From Aquisalimonas lutea (GTDB taxonomy: Bacteria; Pseudomonadota; Gammaproteobacteria; Nitrococcales; Aquisalimonadaceae): a stretch of 64,000 nt of DNA. Position 1 is the stretch's first letter, and each line of letters starts with the position of its first letter. The stretch is from positions 1,710,733 to 1,774,732 of the forward strand of contig NZ_JAUFPK010000001.1 of assembly GCF_030409225.1 (NCBI RefSeq). Reading direction: 5' to 3'. The notes under the pieces were generated by a model. That model was not told the origin of the DNA. It made no database searches and was given only the letters and a program-made list of their open reading frames with translations. This document shows positions 16,475 to 26,023 of the stretch, one piece after another. Position numbers and translations under genes: made by a program.

Positions 16475-19327
16475 ATGCCTGTAAAGTGCGAAATCGACCT
16501 CGGTACCCCGCCGAGCCGCAGCGAAGAGACGGTGACGCTCACCATCGACGACGCCCCGGTCACCGTGCCGGCCGGCACCTCGGTCCTCCGCGCCGCTGCG
16601 GAAGGGGGTATCGACATCCCCAAGCTCTGCGCCACCGACAGCCTCGACGCCTTCGGCTCCTGCCGCGTGTGCGTGGTCGAGATCGAGGGCAAGCGCGGCT
16701 TCCCGGCGGCCTGCCACACGCCGGTGGAGGAGGGCATGGTCGTCCACACCGAGACGCCGCAGGTCAACAAGCTGCGCCGCGGTGTCGTCGAGCTGTACAT
16801 GTCCGACTACCCCGTGGACGACCTGCCGGCCCGCGGCCACGAGACCAACGAGCTGGAGCGGGTGGTCCACCGGGTCGGGCTGGAGAGCGTGCGCTACGGC
16901 TTCACGGGCGCCAACCACCAGCACGCCGAGCTCGACGAGTCCAACCCGTACTTTACCTTCGACCCGAGCAAGTGCATCGTGTGCTCGCGCTGCGTGCGCG
17001 CCTGCGAGGAAATCCAGGGCACCTTCGCGCTGACCATCGAGGGCCGCGGCTTCGACTCCAAGGTCAGCGCCAGCCAGGATGAGCCCTTCCTCGACTCCGA
17101 GTGCGTCTCCTGCGGCGCCTGCGTGGATGCCTGCCCCACGCCGGCCCTCATGGAGAAGTCGGTGCTGGAGAAGGGGGAGCCGGACCGCAGCGTCATCACC
17201 ACCTGCGCGTACTGCGGCGTCGGCTGCTCGTTCAAGGCGGAGCTGCGCGGCGACGAGGTTGTGCGCATGACCCCCTACAAGGACGGGCACGCCAACCACG
17301 GCCATTCCTGCGTCAAGGGCCGGTTCGCCTGGGGCTACACGACCCATCCGGACCGCATTACCAAGCCGATGATCCGTGACGACATCCATGAGCCCTGGCG
17401 CGAGGTGAGCTGGGACGAGGCCTTCGCCTTTGCCGCGGAGCGCATCAGTAGCATCCGTGATACGCACGGCCGCGGTGCCATCGGTGCCATCACCTCCTCG
17501 CGCTGCACCAACGAGGAGACGTACCTGATGCAGAAACTGGCGCGGGCCGGTTTCGGCACCAACAACGTGGATACCTGTGCGCGGGTCTGCCACTCGCCCA
17601 CCGGCTACGGGCTGAAATCCACGTTCGGCACGTCCGCGGGCACCCAGGATTTCGACTCGGTGGAGTCGGCCGATGTCATCTTCGTCATCGGCGCCAACCC
17701 GACCGATGCCCATCCGGTGTTCGCCTCGCAGATGAAGCGCCGGCTGCGTGCCGGAGCCCGGCTGATCGTGGCCGACCCGCGGCGCATCGATCTGGTGCGC
17801 AGTCCGCACGTCGAGGCGGACTACCACCTGCAGCTCCAGCCCGGCACCAACGTCGCGCTGATCAACGCCCTGGCCCACACGGTGGTGAGCGAGGGCCTGG
17901 TGGACGAGGATTTTGTCCGCGGGCGCTGCGAGCAGGAGGAGTTCGCCGAGTGGCGCGAGTTCATCCTGCGCGAGGAGAACAGCCCGGAGGCCCTGGCGGA
18001 CGCCACCGGCGTGGCCGCGGAGACGGTCCGTGCCGCCGCGCGCCTCTATGCCACCGGCGGCAATGCAGCCATCTACTACGGCCTCGGGGTCACCGAGCAC
18101 AGCCAGGGCTCGACCATGGTCATGGGCATGGCGAACCTGGCCATGGCCACCGGCAACCTGGGCCGCGACGGCGTGGGCGTGAACCCGCTGCGCGGGCAGA
18201 ACAACGTCCAGGGATCCTGCGACATGGGCTCTTTCCCGCACGAGTTCCCGGGCTACCGCCACATCGCCAACGACGAGGTGCGCGGGCTGTTCGAGCGCGA
18301 GTGGAACGTCACCCTCGACGCCGAGCCCGGCCTGCGCATCCCCAACATGATCGATGCGGCCATCGAAGGCACGTTCAAGGGGATCTACATCCAGGGTGAG
18401 GACATCCTGCAGTCGGATCCGAACATCCAGCACATCGCTGCCGGCCTCGGCGCCATGGACTGCGTGATCGTGCAGGACCTCTTTCTCAACGAGACGGCCG
18501 GCTACGCCCACGTGTTCCTGCCCGGCTCCACGTTCCTGGAGAAGGACGGCACGTTCACCAACGCCGAGCGGCGGATCAACCGCGTGCGCAAGGCCATGGA
18601 GCCGGTGGGCGGGCTCGCGGACTGGGAGATCACCCAGCGCCTGTCCAATGAGCTCGGCTACCGCATGGACTACAGCCATCCCGCCGAGATCATGGACGAG
18701 ATCGCGCGTACGACACCGACGTTCGCGGGCGTCAACTACGACAAGCTCGACCGCCTGGGCAGCATCCAGTGGCCGTGCAACGACAAGGCCCCCGAGGGCA
18801 CGCCGGTCATGCATGTCGACGAGTTCGTGCGCGGCCGCGGCCGCTTCATGCTGACGCCCTACGTGCGCACCGAGGAGCGGGCCAACCGCAAGTTCCCGCT
18901 GCTGCTGACCACCGGTCGCATCCTTTCGCAGTACAATGTGGGGGCGCAGACCCGGCGGACCGAGAACCGCCGCTGGCACGCCGAGGACATTCTCGAGATT
19001 CATCCGCACGACGCGGAGGAGCGCGGCATCAGCGACGGCGATACGGTGGCCGTGGCCAGCCGTATCGGCCAGACGTCGCTGCGTGCGACGGTCAGCGAGC
19101 GGATGCCGCAGGGCGTGGTGTACACGACGTTCCACTTCCCGGAGACGGCGGCCAACGTGGTCACGACGGAGGAATCCGACTGGGCGACGAACTGCCCCGA
19201 GTACAAGGTGACCGCCGTTCAGGTCAGTCTTTGCACCACGGCGACCGACTGGCAGCAGCGCTACATGCAGTGGCGGCTCGAGACCACCCGTGTGGCCGGG
19301 GAAACCGAACAGCCCGAGAAGGCCTGA
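16475..19327 (+). CDS. fdsA: NAD-dependent formate dehydrogenase catalytic alpha subunit
   Basis: A 950-residue molybdoenzyme that oxidises formate to CO2. In order: a [2Fe-2S] domain (C52, C63, C66, C80); two ferredoxin clusters (C167, C170, C173, C177 and C210, C213, C216, C220); the [4Fe-4S] site of the bis-MGD domain (C244, C247, C251, C279); and the active-site pair C372-H373 in RVCHSP, so cysteine rather than selenocysteine binds Mo. The His/Cys-coordinated cluster usual between the first two domains appears missing: residues 110-135 read SDYPVDDLPARGHETNELER, with no cysteine. The ATG at 16475 follows a GAGGAG site; a longer upstream frame overlaps fdsB and is discarded. Confidence 0.96.
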   Translation: MPVKCEIDLGTPPSRSEETVTLTIDDAPVTVPAGTSVLRAAAEGGIDIPKLCATDSLDAFGSCRVCVVEIEGKRGFPAACHTPVEEGMVVHTETPQVNKLRRGVVELYMSDYPVDDLPARGHETNELERVVHRVGLESVRYGFTGANHQHAELDESNPYFTFDPSKCIVCSRCVRACEEIQGTFALTIEGRGFDSKVSASQDEPFLDSECVSCGACVDACPTPALMEKSVLEKGEPDRSVITTCAYCGVGCSFKAELRGDEVVRMTPYKDGHANHGHSCVKGRFAWGYTTHPDRITKPMIRDDIHEPWREVSWDEAFAFAAERISSIRDTHGRGAIGAITSSRCTNEETYLMQKLARAGFGTNNVDTCARVCHSPTGYGLKSTFGTSAGTQDFDSVESADVIFVIGANPTDAHPVFASQMKRRLRAGARLIVADPRRIDLVRSPHVEADYHLQLQPGTNVALINALAHTVVSEGLVDEDFVRGRCEQEEFAEWREFILREENSPEALADATGVAAETVRAAARLYATGGNAAIYYGLGVTEHSQGSTMVMGMANLAMATGNLGRDGVGVNPLRGQNNVQGSCDMGSFPHEFPGYRHIANDEVRGLFEREWNVTLDAEPGLRIPNMIDAAIEGTFKGIYIQGEDILQSDPNIQHIAAGLGAMDCVIVQDLFLNETAGYAHVFLPGSTFLEKDGTFTNAERRINRVRKAMEPVGGLADWEITQRLSNELGYRMDYSHPAEIMDEIARTTPTFAGVNYDKLDRLGSIQWPCNDKAPEGTPVMHVDEFVRGRGRFMLTPYVRTEERANRKFPLLLTTGRILSQYNVGAQTRRTENRRWHAEDILEIHPHDAEERGISDGDTVAVASRIGQTSLRATVSERMPQGVVYTTFHFPETAANVVTTEESDWATNCPEYKVTAVQVSLCTTATDWQQRYMQWRLETTRVAGETEQPEKA

Positions 19328-20190
19328 TGAGCGCGGAACCGGATCCCGCCACACCACCGACCAGCGCCGCCCCGGAGGGCGGTGCGGCGGCGCGCGCGGT
19401 CACGGCCATCGGCTACCGGAGCTGGGACGGTCAGACATTCCGCAAGGGCCTGCGCAGCATCCCGGTGGAAGCCGCGGTGGCGCTGCGCGTGGGCGGCCGG
19501 GACTACGCGGTCATGCTCGCCACGCCGCGGGATCTGGAGGATTTCGCCTACGGCCTGATGCACGGCGAGGGCCTGATCCGCGACGCCGGGGATGTCCGTG
19601 CCATCCGGCGGCCCGAGCACGATGCCGGCATCGTCGTGGAGGCGGAGCTGGACGAGCGCCGCGGGCGGCCCGGCGGCAGCGGGCGCGACCGTCGTCTGGC
19701 CGGGGTAAGCGGCTGCGGCCTCTGCGGCGTTGAGAGCCTGGACGACGCCCTGCGCCCCATACCGCCGGTGACGGCAACGCTGCGCATCGCTCCGGAGGCC
19801 GTCCGGCGGGCCATGTCCCAGCTCCGCTCGTGGCAGCCGCTGAATGCCGACAGCGGTGCCCTGCATGTCGCCGCCTTTGCTTCGCCCGACGGCGCGCTTC
19901 GGCTCAGCCGCGAGGACGTGGGTCGCCACAACGCCCTGGACAAGCTCATCGGCGCGCTCCTGCGCAGCGGTATCGAGCCGCAGGAAGGATTCATCGCCCT
20001 GAGCAGCCGGTGCAGCTACGAGCTGGTCCAGAAGGGGGCCGCGTTCGGCGTGAATCTGCTGGTGACCGCCGCGCCGCCCACGAGCCTTGCGGTGCAGAGT
20101 GCGCGCGCCGCCGGCATGACCCTGGTGACCAGTGCCCGCGACGGCGGCTTCATGATCGCCGCCGACGGCAACGGCATCGACTACGATTGA
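19327..20190 (+). CDS. fdhD: Formate dehydrogenase accessory sulfurtransferase FdhD (FdsC)
   Basis: A 287-residue FdhD-family protein. It passes sulfur to the bis-MGD cofactor of formate dehydrogenase, without which the enzyme is inactive. The sulfur-carrying cysteines are C130 and C133 in SGCGLCG, matching Cys121/Cys124 of E. coli FdhD. Other landmarks are ATPRDLEDFAYGLMHGEGLI, the EDVGRHNALDKLIG motif and SSRCSYELVQK. Its start overlaps the fdsA stop (TGATG). The N-terminal 25 residues are Ala/Pro-rich and poorly conserved, so a later start is possible. Confidence 0.95.
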   Translation: MSAEPDPATPPTSAAPEGGAAARAVTAIGYRSWDGQTFRKGLRSIPVEAAVALRVGGRDYAVMLATPRDLEDFAYGLMHGEGLIRDAGDVRAIRRPEHDAGIVVEAELDERRGRPGGSGRDRRLAGVSGCGLCGVESLDDALRPIPPVTATLRIAPEAVRRAMSQLRSWQPLNADSGALHVAAFASPDGALRLSREDVGRHNALDKLIGALLRSGIEPQEGFIALSSRCSYELVQKGAAFGVNLLVTAAPPTSLAVQSARAAGMTLVTSARDGGFMIAADGNGIDYD

Positions 20191-20205
20191 ACGCAGGAGG
20201 AATCG

Positions 20206-20451
20206 ATGCAGGACGCGAAGATGGTGCGAATGGCCAACCAGATCGCGGACTACTTCGCGGCCTATCCGGCCGAGCGCGCGGAGCGGGAGGTGACCAACCA
20301 CCTGCGCGCTTTCTGGGAGCCGCGTATGCGGCGCCAGCTCGTCGAGTACGTGCAGGCGGGCGGCGACGGGCTGCACCCGCTGGCGGTCAAGGCCGGCCGG
20401 GATCTCGCCGATCCGGAGGAGGCGCCATCCGCCTCCGGCACTACCCGGTAG
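20206..20451 (+). CDS. fdsD: Formate dehydrogenase delta subunit (FdsD family)
   Basis: An 81-residue protein with a strong GGAGG site. The sequence MVRMANQIADYFAAYP, then TNHLRAFWEPRMRRQL, matches FdsD proteins found at the end of fds operons. FdsD is needed for a fully active enzyme complex and probably acts in assembly or cofactor protection. It is the last structural gene and follows fdhD by 15 bp. The C-terminal twenty residues are rich in Ala, Glu and Ser and look disordered. Confidence 0.9.
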   Translation: MQDAKMVRMANQIADYFAAYPAERAEREVTNHLRAFWEPRMRRQLVEYVQAGGDGLHPLAVKAGRDLADPEEAPSASGTTR

Positions 20452-20580
20452 GAATGCCTGCGTGATGGCCGTGGGGTTCTTTGCACTTTAGCTGCCGCAC
20501 GGCTTGCGGTATGTTGCGGTCCGCCACGGCGGTGCCGCTGATGTCTCGTTCGCTCCGACGCTACTCCGGGGGCCAGTAAC

Positions 20581-21477
20581 TTGGATATCCGCCAGCTCGA
20601 GTATCTCGCCGCGCTCGCCGAGGAGCGCCACTTCACCCGCGCCGCCAACCGTTGCAACGTGACCCAGCCGACCCTCTCCGGGCGCATCCGGCAGCTGGAG
20701 GAGCAGCTCGGCGTGCCGATCGTCCAGCGCGGGCACCGCTATCACGGCCTGACCCGCGAGGGCGAGCACGTACTGCGCTGGGCGCGCGTGATCATCGACA
20801 ACCGTACGGCGCTCATGCAGGAGCTCTCGGGGCTCAAGGGCGGGCTGGCCGGCCGCCTCACGCTGGGCGTCATCCCCTCGGCCCTGCCGATGGTGAGCAG
20901 CGTCACCACGGCGGTGCGCGACAAGCACCCCGGGATCACCTTCACGGTCTGCTCCCAGGCATCCCAGGATCTCCTTCGCGATATCGGCGAGTTCCGGATC
21001 GATGCCGGCATCACGTATCTGGACAACGAGCCGCTGGGGCACAGCGACGAGCTCGTTACCGAGCCGCTCTACGTCGAGTCCTACCGGCTGTTCATTCCCA
21101 GCGACCACCCCTGGGCGGGACGCGAGAGCGTGAGCTGGCACGATGCCAGCAGCCTGCCGCTGATCCTGCTCACCCCGGATATGCAGAACCGCCGGATCGT
21201 GGACGGCGCGTTCCTGCACGCGAACTCGCTCCCCATCTCGGAGATCGAGACGAATTCCGTGATCACGCTGTGGTCGCACGTACGCTTCCGCGGCTGGGCG
21301 AGCGTCATGCCGGCGTATTTCGAGGGGCTTTTCGGGGCCGACAGCGGCGTCGTCGGCCTGCCGCTGGTAGAGCCGGAGGTGGAGCAGCAGGTCGGCCTGG
21401 TGACGCTCCAGCGCGATCCGATCCCGCCGCTGATCGAGGCACTGCGCGAGGCCTGCCACCATCGGCTGGAGTGGTAG
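20581..21477 (+). CDS. LysR family regulator, probable regulator of the formate dehydrogenase operon
   Basis: A 298-residue LysR protein starting at TTG with MDIRQLEYLAALAEERHFTRAA. It has an N-terminal winged helix (1-60) and an effector-binding domain with GRLTLGVIPSALPMV at the hinge to the first subdomain. It lies 129 bp after fdsD on the same strand. LysR-type FdsR regulators are known beside fds operons in other proteobacteria, normally upstream; here the gene is downstream. Its targets may be the palindromes at 14320-14415. No other start with a better ribosome-binding site is visible. Confidence 0.88.
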   Translation: MDIRQLEYLAALAEERHFTRAANRCNVTQPTLSGRIRQLEEQLGVPIVQRGHRYHGLTREGEHVLRWARVIIDNRTALMQELSGLKGGLAGRLTLGVIPSALPMVSSVTTAVRDKHPGITFTVCSQASQDLLRDIGEFRIDAGITYLDNEPLGHSDELVTEPLYVESYRLFIPSDHPWAGRESVSWHDASSLPLILLTPDMQNRRIVDGAFLHANSLPISEIETNSVITLWSHVRFRGWASVMPAYFEGLFGADSGVVGLPLVEPEVEQQVGLVTLQRDPIPPLIEALREACHHRLEW

Positions 21478-21725
21478 CCGCTCGATACCTCCGGCGGCGT
21501 CCGGCCATGGCGGGCGCTGCACGCAGGGCCGTGTGCTGGTACCGTTGTTCTGGAATTATCGGTCCCTTACTGGGCTGATCCCGCGGAAGTGCAGGGGCCG
21601 GCGCCGGCGGGCCGGTTGAAAAACCGACCCCGCCACCCCCATGCCAGTGCGGGACGCCACTGGGCCCGGCCGTGCGGGCGAGGCCCGAGATGCCATCGCG
21701 CACCATCAACCCTGGAGAGACCCTG

Positions 21726-22592
21726 ATGACCGACGGAACCTATACGCCACCCCGGGTGTGGACCTGGGAGAAGCCGAGCGGCGGCAAGTTCGCGAGCATC
21801 AACCGCCCCGTCGCCGGGCCCACGCACGACAAGGCGCTGCCCCTGGGGAAGCATCCGTTCCAGCTCTACTCCCTGGCGACGCCCAACGGCGTGAAGGTCA
21901 CCATCCTGTTCGAGGAGCTCCTGGCCATGGGGTTCCAGGGGGCGGAGTACGACGCGCACCTGATCCGGATCGGCGAGGGCGAGCAGTTCAGCAGCGGGTT
22001 CGTGGAGGTCAATCCCAACTCCAAGATCCCGGCCATGCTGGATCGGACCACCACGCCGCCGACGCGGGTGTTCGAGTCGGGCTCGATCCTGCTCTACCTG
22101 GCCGAGAAGTTCGGCGCCTTCCTGCCGGACAACCACACGGCCCGCACCGAGTGCCTGAACTGGCTGTTCTGGCAGATGGGCAGTGCGCCGCTGCTGGGCG
22201 GCGGTTTCGGCCATTTCTACGCGTATGCGCCGGAGTCCTACGAGTATCCCATCAACCGCTTCACCATGGAGGTGAAGCGCCAGCTCGACGTGCTCGACCG
22301 CGAGCTGGCCGAGCGCCGCTATATCGCCGGTGACGAGTACACCATCGCCGACATGGCGATCTGGCCCTGGTACGGCCAGCTCGTGAAGGGCCGCCTCTAC
22401 GACGCCGGCGAGTTCCTCCAGGTGCACACCTACGAGAACGTGCTCCGCTGGGCGGACGAGATCGACCAGCGGCCGGCCGTGCAGCGCGGGCGGATGGTGA
22501 ACCGCGTCTGGGGCGAGCCGCACAGGCAGCTGCCGGAGCGGCACGACGCCAGCGACTTCGAGCACCGGACGCAGGACAAGATGCAGGCATAG
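21726..22592 (+). CDS. yghU: Glutathione-dependent disulfide-bond oxidoreductase (YghU-type GST)
   Basis: A 288-residue GST-fold protein with the long YghU-type N-terminal extension (YTPPRVWTWEKPSGGKFASINRP). The thioredoxin-like domain follows (PFQLYSLATPNGVKVTILFEEL, NPNSKIPAMLD, ESGSILLYLAEKFG) and then the helical domain with YTIADMAIWPWYG. YghU-type enzymes bind two glutathione molecules and reduce disulfides or organic hydroperoxides. The ATG at 21726 gives the family's N-terminus. It lies 248 bp after the LysR gene and appears to be a single-gene unit. Confidence 0.93.
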   Translation: MTDGTYTPPRVWTWEKPSGGKFASINRPVAGPTHDKALPLGKHPFQLYSLATPNGVKVTILFEELLAMGFQGAEYDAHLIRIGEGEQFSSGFVEVNPNSKIPAMLDRTTTPPTRVFESGSILLYLAEKFGAFLPDNHTARTECLNWLFWQMGSAPLLGGGFGHFYAYAPESYEYPINRFTMEVKRQLDVLDRELAERRYIAGDEYTIADMAIWPWYGQLVKGRLYDAGEFLQVHTYENVLRWADEIDQRPAVQRGRMVNRVWGEPHRQLPERHDASDFEHRTQDKMQA

Positions 22593-22898
22593 CCCGGCGC
22601 CGGAAAGCGGAGGGCGGGAGCCGAAGCCGGCCCCGCCGTCTCCGGTGAAGCGCGAACGCTCGCGGCGCTCGCGAGCGCCGCATCATTGCCAAGCCCGTCC
22701 CGTTTCATTAGTTTGCCAAGTTGGGGAAATGGGCTGTGGTATCTGGCCCGCATCCAGGGACGGTTCCCCGAACCCCTCTCCTGGAGCGCGCCGGTGCCCG
22801 TCAGTCCGCTACGGCGGGCGTTGTCCGGGGTCAGCCTTCAGCTGCGGCTCCGGGCGCCGATCACCCCGGCATAACCAGAGAATCGTGAGGGGCAAATC
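22593..22898. other. 306-bp gap with a 20-bp perfect palindrome
   Basis: No gene is seen. The self-complementary 20-mer GCGGCGCTCGCGAGCGCCGC occupies 22662-22681, shortly after the yghU stop; it has no loop or T-tail. A TTGCCA at 22713-22718 could be the -35 of the next gene, but the matching -10 is weak. Confidence 0.5.
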
Positions 22899-24239
22899 GT
22901 GAAACGGGCACTGATCATTACGGCGCTGATCGTCGTCGTGGGGGGCATCGCCGGGCATACCTACGCCACCTGGCGGATCGAGAGTCACCTGGATGACCTG
23001 GCCATGCAGACCCGCCCCATGGGCACGTTCGAGTACGGGGATGTCTCCATTACCCCGTGGGGGGAGGTGGAGATCGAGGATCTGGCCTTCAGCCCGCGGG
23101 GGCCGGGCGAGGAAGCGCGGGTGGACAAGGTGATCCTGCGCACGGGCAGCCTGTGGGCCCTGTATCGCCTGTCCGGCCAGTTCGAGGACCGTCGCCTGCC
23201 GGCGCAGCTGGGGCTGACCCTGGAGGGCGTGCCGCTGGATCTCTACGCCATGGATGACCGCCAGTGGCAGATGATGCAGCCCGCGGCGCGGCTGGACGTG
23301 GCGGGCTGCGGCGAGTCCGGGGAGCTCACCCCGGAGGAGCTGGCCGATCTGCTGGGCGCGTCCGGCGGCGAGCTCGCCATGGACATGGACATGGACTACC
23401 GCTTCGAGGACCGCTCCCTGCAGCTGTCCTTCGCGTCGCGGGTCCAGGACATGGCGGACCTCACCGCTGACATACGCATCGGCGTGACCGCGCGGTCGCG
23501 CAGTGTCGCGGAGCTCGCCGCGGCAGCCTCCACGGCGGAGCTGGAGGCGATCGATCTGCGCTACCAGGATCACGGGTACTACCGCCGGCTGCTGGATCAC
23601 TGCCAGCAGGAGAGCGATCTCGGCCGGGAGGCGTACCTGGAGCGTCATGCACAGGCCTGGGAGGCGCGGCTGCTGGAGGCCGGGATCCAGCCCGGCCCGA
23701 ACATGCTGGCGGCCTACCGCCGGTTCATCGATGAGCCGGACCGCGTCACTGTCGAGATCCGGACACGGCACAGCCTGCCGGTGATGCGGATGGGGGAGAT
23801 GCGGCCGCAGACCTTGCGCCAGTACCTGCAGGGCCAGATCTACGTCAACGATGACTCCATCGGCCGGCTCGACATCGCCCGGGCGGAAGGCCGGCAAGGG
23901 CAGGCGAGCGGCCCGTCGGCCGCCGGGAAAGGCGGCGACGGCGAGGGTGAGACCGGGGCCGGGCGGGCGCCGGCTGACCAGGGCGGGCAGGCGGCCCGGA
24001 GCGATGACGCGGGCGACGAGCCGTCCGCCCCGGATGACGGCTATACGCCCGTCCCGGTCGCCGAGCTCGGCAGCCACGAGGGTGCCTATATCCGCGTCCG
24101 CACCGATGACGGCGAGACCTCGTTCGGCTACCTGGATGCCGTCGAGTCCCGGCGGCTCCAGCTCCGGCAGCGGTTCAGCGGCGGCCACATGGTCTCGCCG
24201 GTGTACTTCGATGCCATCGAGGAAGTGGCGGTGCGCTAG
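22899..24239 (+). CDS. Unrecognised membrane-anchored protein
   Basis: I do not recognise a family. The 446-residue product starts at GTG with KRALIITALIVVVGGIAGH, an uncleaved signal anchor or signal peptide, so the bulk is periplasmic. Residues about 45-230 alternate short beta-like stretches (FEYGDVSITPWGEVEIEDLAF), reminiscent of AsmA/DUF945-like envelope proteins. A helical part follows (about 210-290). Residues about 330-385 are a low-complexity Gly/Ala/Asp linker. The C-terminal 60 residues (GAYIRVRTDDGETSFGYLDA) resemble a small beta-barrel. A GAGGGG site precedes the GTG. It ends 243 bp before the diguanylate cyclase gene. Confidence 0.7.
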   Translation: MKRALIITALIVVVGGIAGHTYATWRIESHLDDLAMQTRPMGTFEYGDVSITPWGEVEIEDLAFSPRGPGEEARVDKVILRTGSLWALYRLSGQFEDRRLPAQLGLTLEGVPLDLYAMDDRQWQMMQPAARLDVAGCGESGELTPEELADLLGASGGELAMDMDMDYRFEDRSLQLSFASRVQDMADLTADIRIGVTARSRSVAELAAAASTAELEAIDLRYQDHGYYRRLLDHCQQESDLGREAYLERHAQAWEARLLEAGIQPGPNMLAAYRRFIDEPDRVTVEIRTRHSLPVMRMGEMRPQTLRQYLQGQIYVNDDSIGRLDIARAEGRQGQASGPSAAGKGGDGEGETGAGRAPADQGGQAARSDDAGDEPSAPDDGYTPVPVAELGSHEGAYIRVRTDDGETSFGYLDAVESRRLQLRQRFSGGHMVSPVYFDAIEEVAVR

Positions 24240-24482
24240 TCCGGGGGCGCGTCCGCCCCGGGCGGGAGGCGCGACGCGACGCCGGGGCATGCTCGACAAG
24301 CGCCGTTTTCGTGCCATGCTGATGCTGTTCCAGGCACTGTTGCAGGCTTCACCCGGCCGGCGGAACGAGCATCGCCGCTTCGCCGGGGCAGGGAAAACCA
24401 CCAAACAGTACCGGGCGCTGACGGCTCGAGCGGTCGCGCGGACGACGACCGGCCAACGGCGGCGTCGTGGCGGAGGGACGCA

Positions 24483-25841
24483 TTGCCCATGGACGACGAT
24501 CTCCTCAGCAACCTGGCGCAGGCCTCCGGCGTCGACCTGACGGTGCTGTCGCTGCGGCTCGTCGCGCTCAGCGTGAGCGTTACCTTTGTCATCCTGGTGG
24601 CGGCGTTCACGGTCGCCCATCGCGGTGATCGTAGCCGCCAGGCCCGGATTGCGCAGTGTTTCGCGCTGGCGAACCTGTTCGCCGTGCTGTACATCGGCGC
24701 CGACACGGCCGTGCGCCTGGACGCCCTGCACGGCGACCTGAGCGGGACGCTGCCGAAGATCCGTGTCGCCATAGCCACGGTGATCTTCGCCATTGCCGCC
24801 TATATCAATCTGTACTGGGCCCTGGCGTCCCGCGGCATTCTGTCCTGGGCGCGCATGGCCCTGCTCTATGCGGTAGCCGCGATCGTCTCGACGGTTCTCT
24901 GGGTGGACCACCCGGCCCTGGTGATCGCCGGCGGGGAACTCACCCGGCGGGGCATGTCGGTGTTCGCCGACTACGGCGCACTGGCGCCGTGGTTCTTCGG
25001 CTTCGCCCTGGCGCTGTCGGCGCTCATCTTCCCGCTGCTTGCGCGCTCGCCGCTGCGCCGCAGTGACCGGCTGGGCTGGTGGCTCAATGTCGCGGGTATC
25101 ACGGCCCTCTATGCGGCGGGGCTCCACGACGTCCTGCGGGAGCTGCGCGTGCACCTGTCGCCGATCAACATGCTGCCGCTGGGGTTCGCCTGCTTCCAGG
25201 TGGGTGCGTTCGCGTTCCTGGCCCTGCACTACTCCCGCACGTTGCGCGAGGAGCGCCACCAGCACATGGTGCTCCAGCGCCTGTCCGACGAGGTGGACCG
25301 CGATCCGGCCACGGGGCTGTTCACCAAGCAGTATCTCCAGAAGGTGCTGGGTGAGCGGGACGGTGCCCGGGACGGCGGCCTGCTGTTCGTCGATCTGGAT
25401 GATTTCAAGGCGATCAATGACGCCTACGGCCACCTGGTCGGCGATGCCGTGCTGCGGCACGTCGCCGTCGCCCTGCGCACCCAGTTGCGCGGCGATGACG
25501 TGCCGTGCCGGTGGGGCGGGGACGAGTTCCTGGTCTACCTGGCGGATACCGGGCCGGCGCAGGTCGAGGAGGTGGCTTCGCGTCTGCGGGCGGCGGCGGG
25601 GCGCATGTATTTCGACGAAGCCCCCGGCCTGCGCCTGGGCATGAGCATGGGGTACGCGGCACTGACGGGCGATCATTGGCAGATCAGCGTCGCCCGGGCC
25701 GACCGCGCACTGTATGTCTCCAAGCAGAACGGCAAGAACCGGCTGACCGTGATCACCGACGGCCGCGAGGCGGCGGCACATGATGGTCCCCCAGAGAGCG
25801 AGCGGCGTTCGCACATGGAAGTGGTTGAAGGAGGGGGATGA
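24483..25841 (+). CDS. Membrane-bound diguanylate cyclase (GGDEF domain)
   Basis: A 452-residue protein with six or seven N-terminal membrane helices (about residues 20-245) and a C-terminal GGDEF domain (about 275-430) that makes cyclic di-GMP. The active-site motif is intact (WGGDEF), and RGDD lies five residues before it, the RxxD inhibitory site, so product feedback is expected. LFVDLDDFKAINDAYGHLVGD is the GTP/metal region. No EAL domain is present. The start is uncertain: TTG 24483 has GGAGGG five bases ahead, ATG 24489 eleven. The membrane sensor's signal is unknown. Confidence 0.92.
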   Translation: MPMDDDLLSNLAQASGVDLTVLSLRLVALSVSVTFVILVAAFTVAHRGDRSRQARIAQCFALANLFAVLYIGADTAVRLDALHGDLSGTLPKIRVAIATVIFAIAAYINLYWALASRGILSWARMALLYAVAAIVSTVLWVDHPALVIAGGELTRRGMSVFADYGALAPWFFGFALALSALIFPLLARSPLRRSDRLGWWLNVAGITALYAAGLHDVLRELRVHLSPINMLPLGFACFQVGAFAFLALHYSRTLREERHQHMVLQRLSDEVDRDPATGLFTKQYLQKVLGERDGARDGGLLFVDLDDFKAINDAYGHLVGDAVLRHVAVALRTQLRGDDVPCRWGGDEFLVYLADTGPAQVEEVASRLRAAAGRMYFDEAPGLRLGMSMGYAALTGDHWQISVARADRALYVSKQNGKNRLTVITDGREAAAHDGPPESERRSHMEVVEGGG

Positions 25842-26023
25842 ATGCAGGATGCGTTACCCTGCGCTTGATGCGGCGGGATCAACCGGTCTCGATTGCATGC
25901 GGTGGGACGGTGCGGATACAGTCCAGCACTCGGCGTTCCGTGCGCCATCGGGCCTGCCCGGTAAGGGCGGTATTGCCGGAGCCGCGGATACAAGAGAAGC
26001 AACGTCAGGGAAAGGGGGGATGC

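Noticed and set aside
16373-19357. 994-codon open frame antisense to fdsA
   Set aside because: Shadow of a strongly codon-biased gene; composition is unlike a protein (Gly/Arg/His/Leu repeats) and no family signature is seen.
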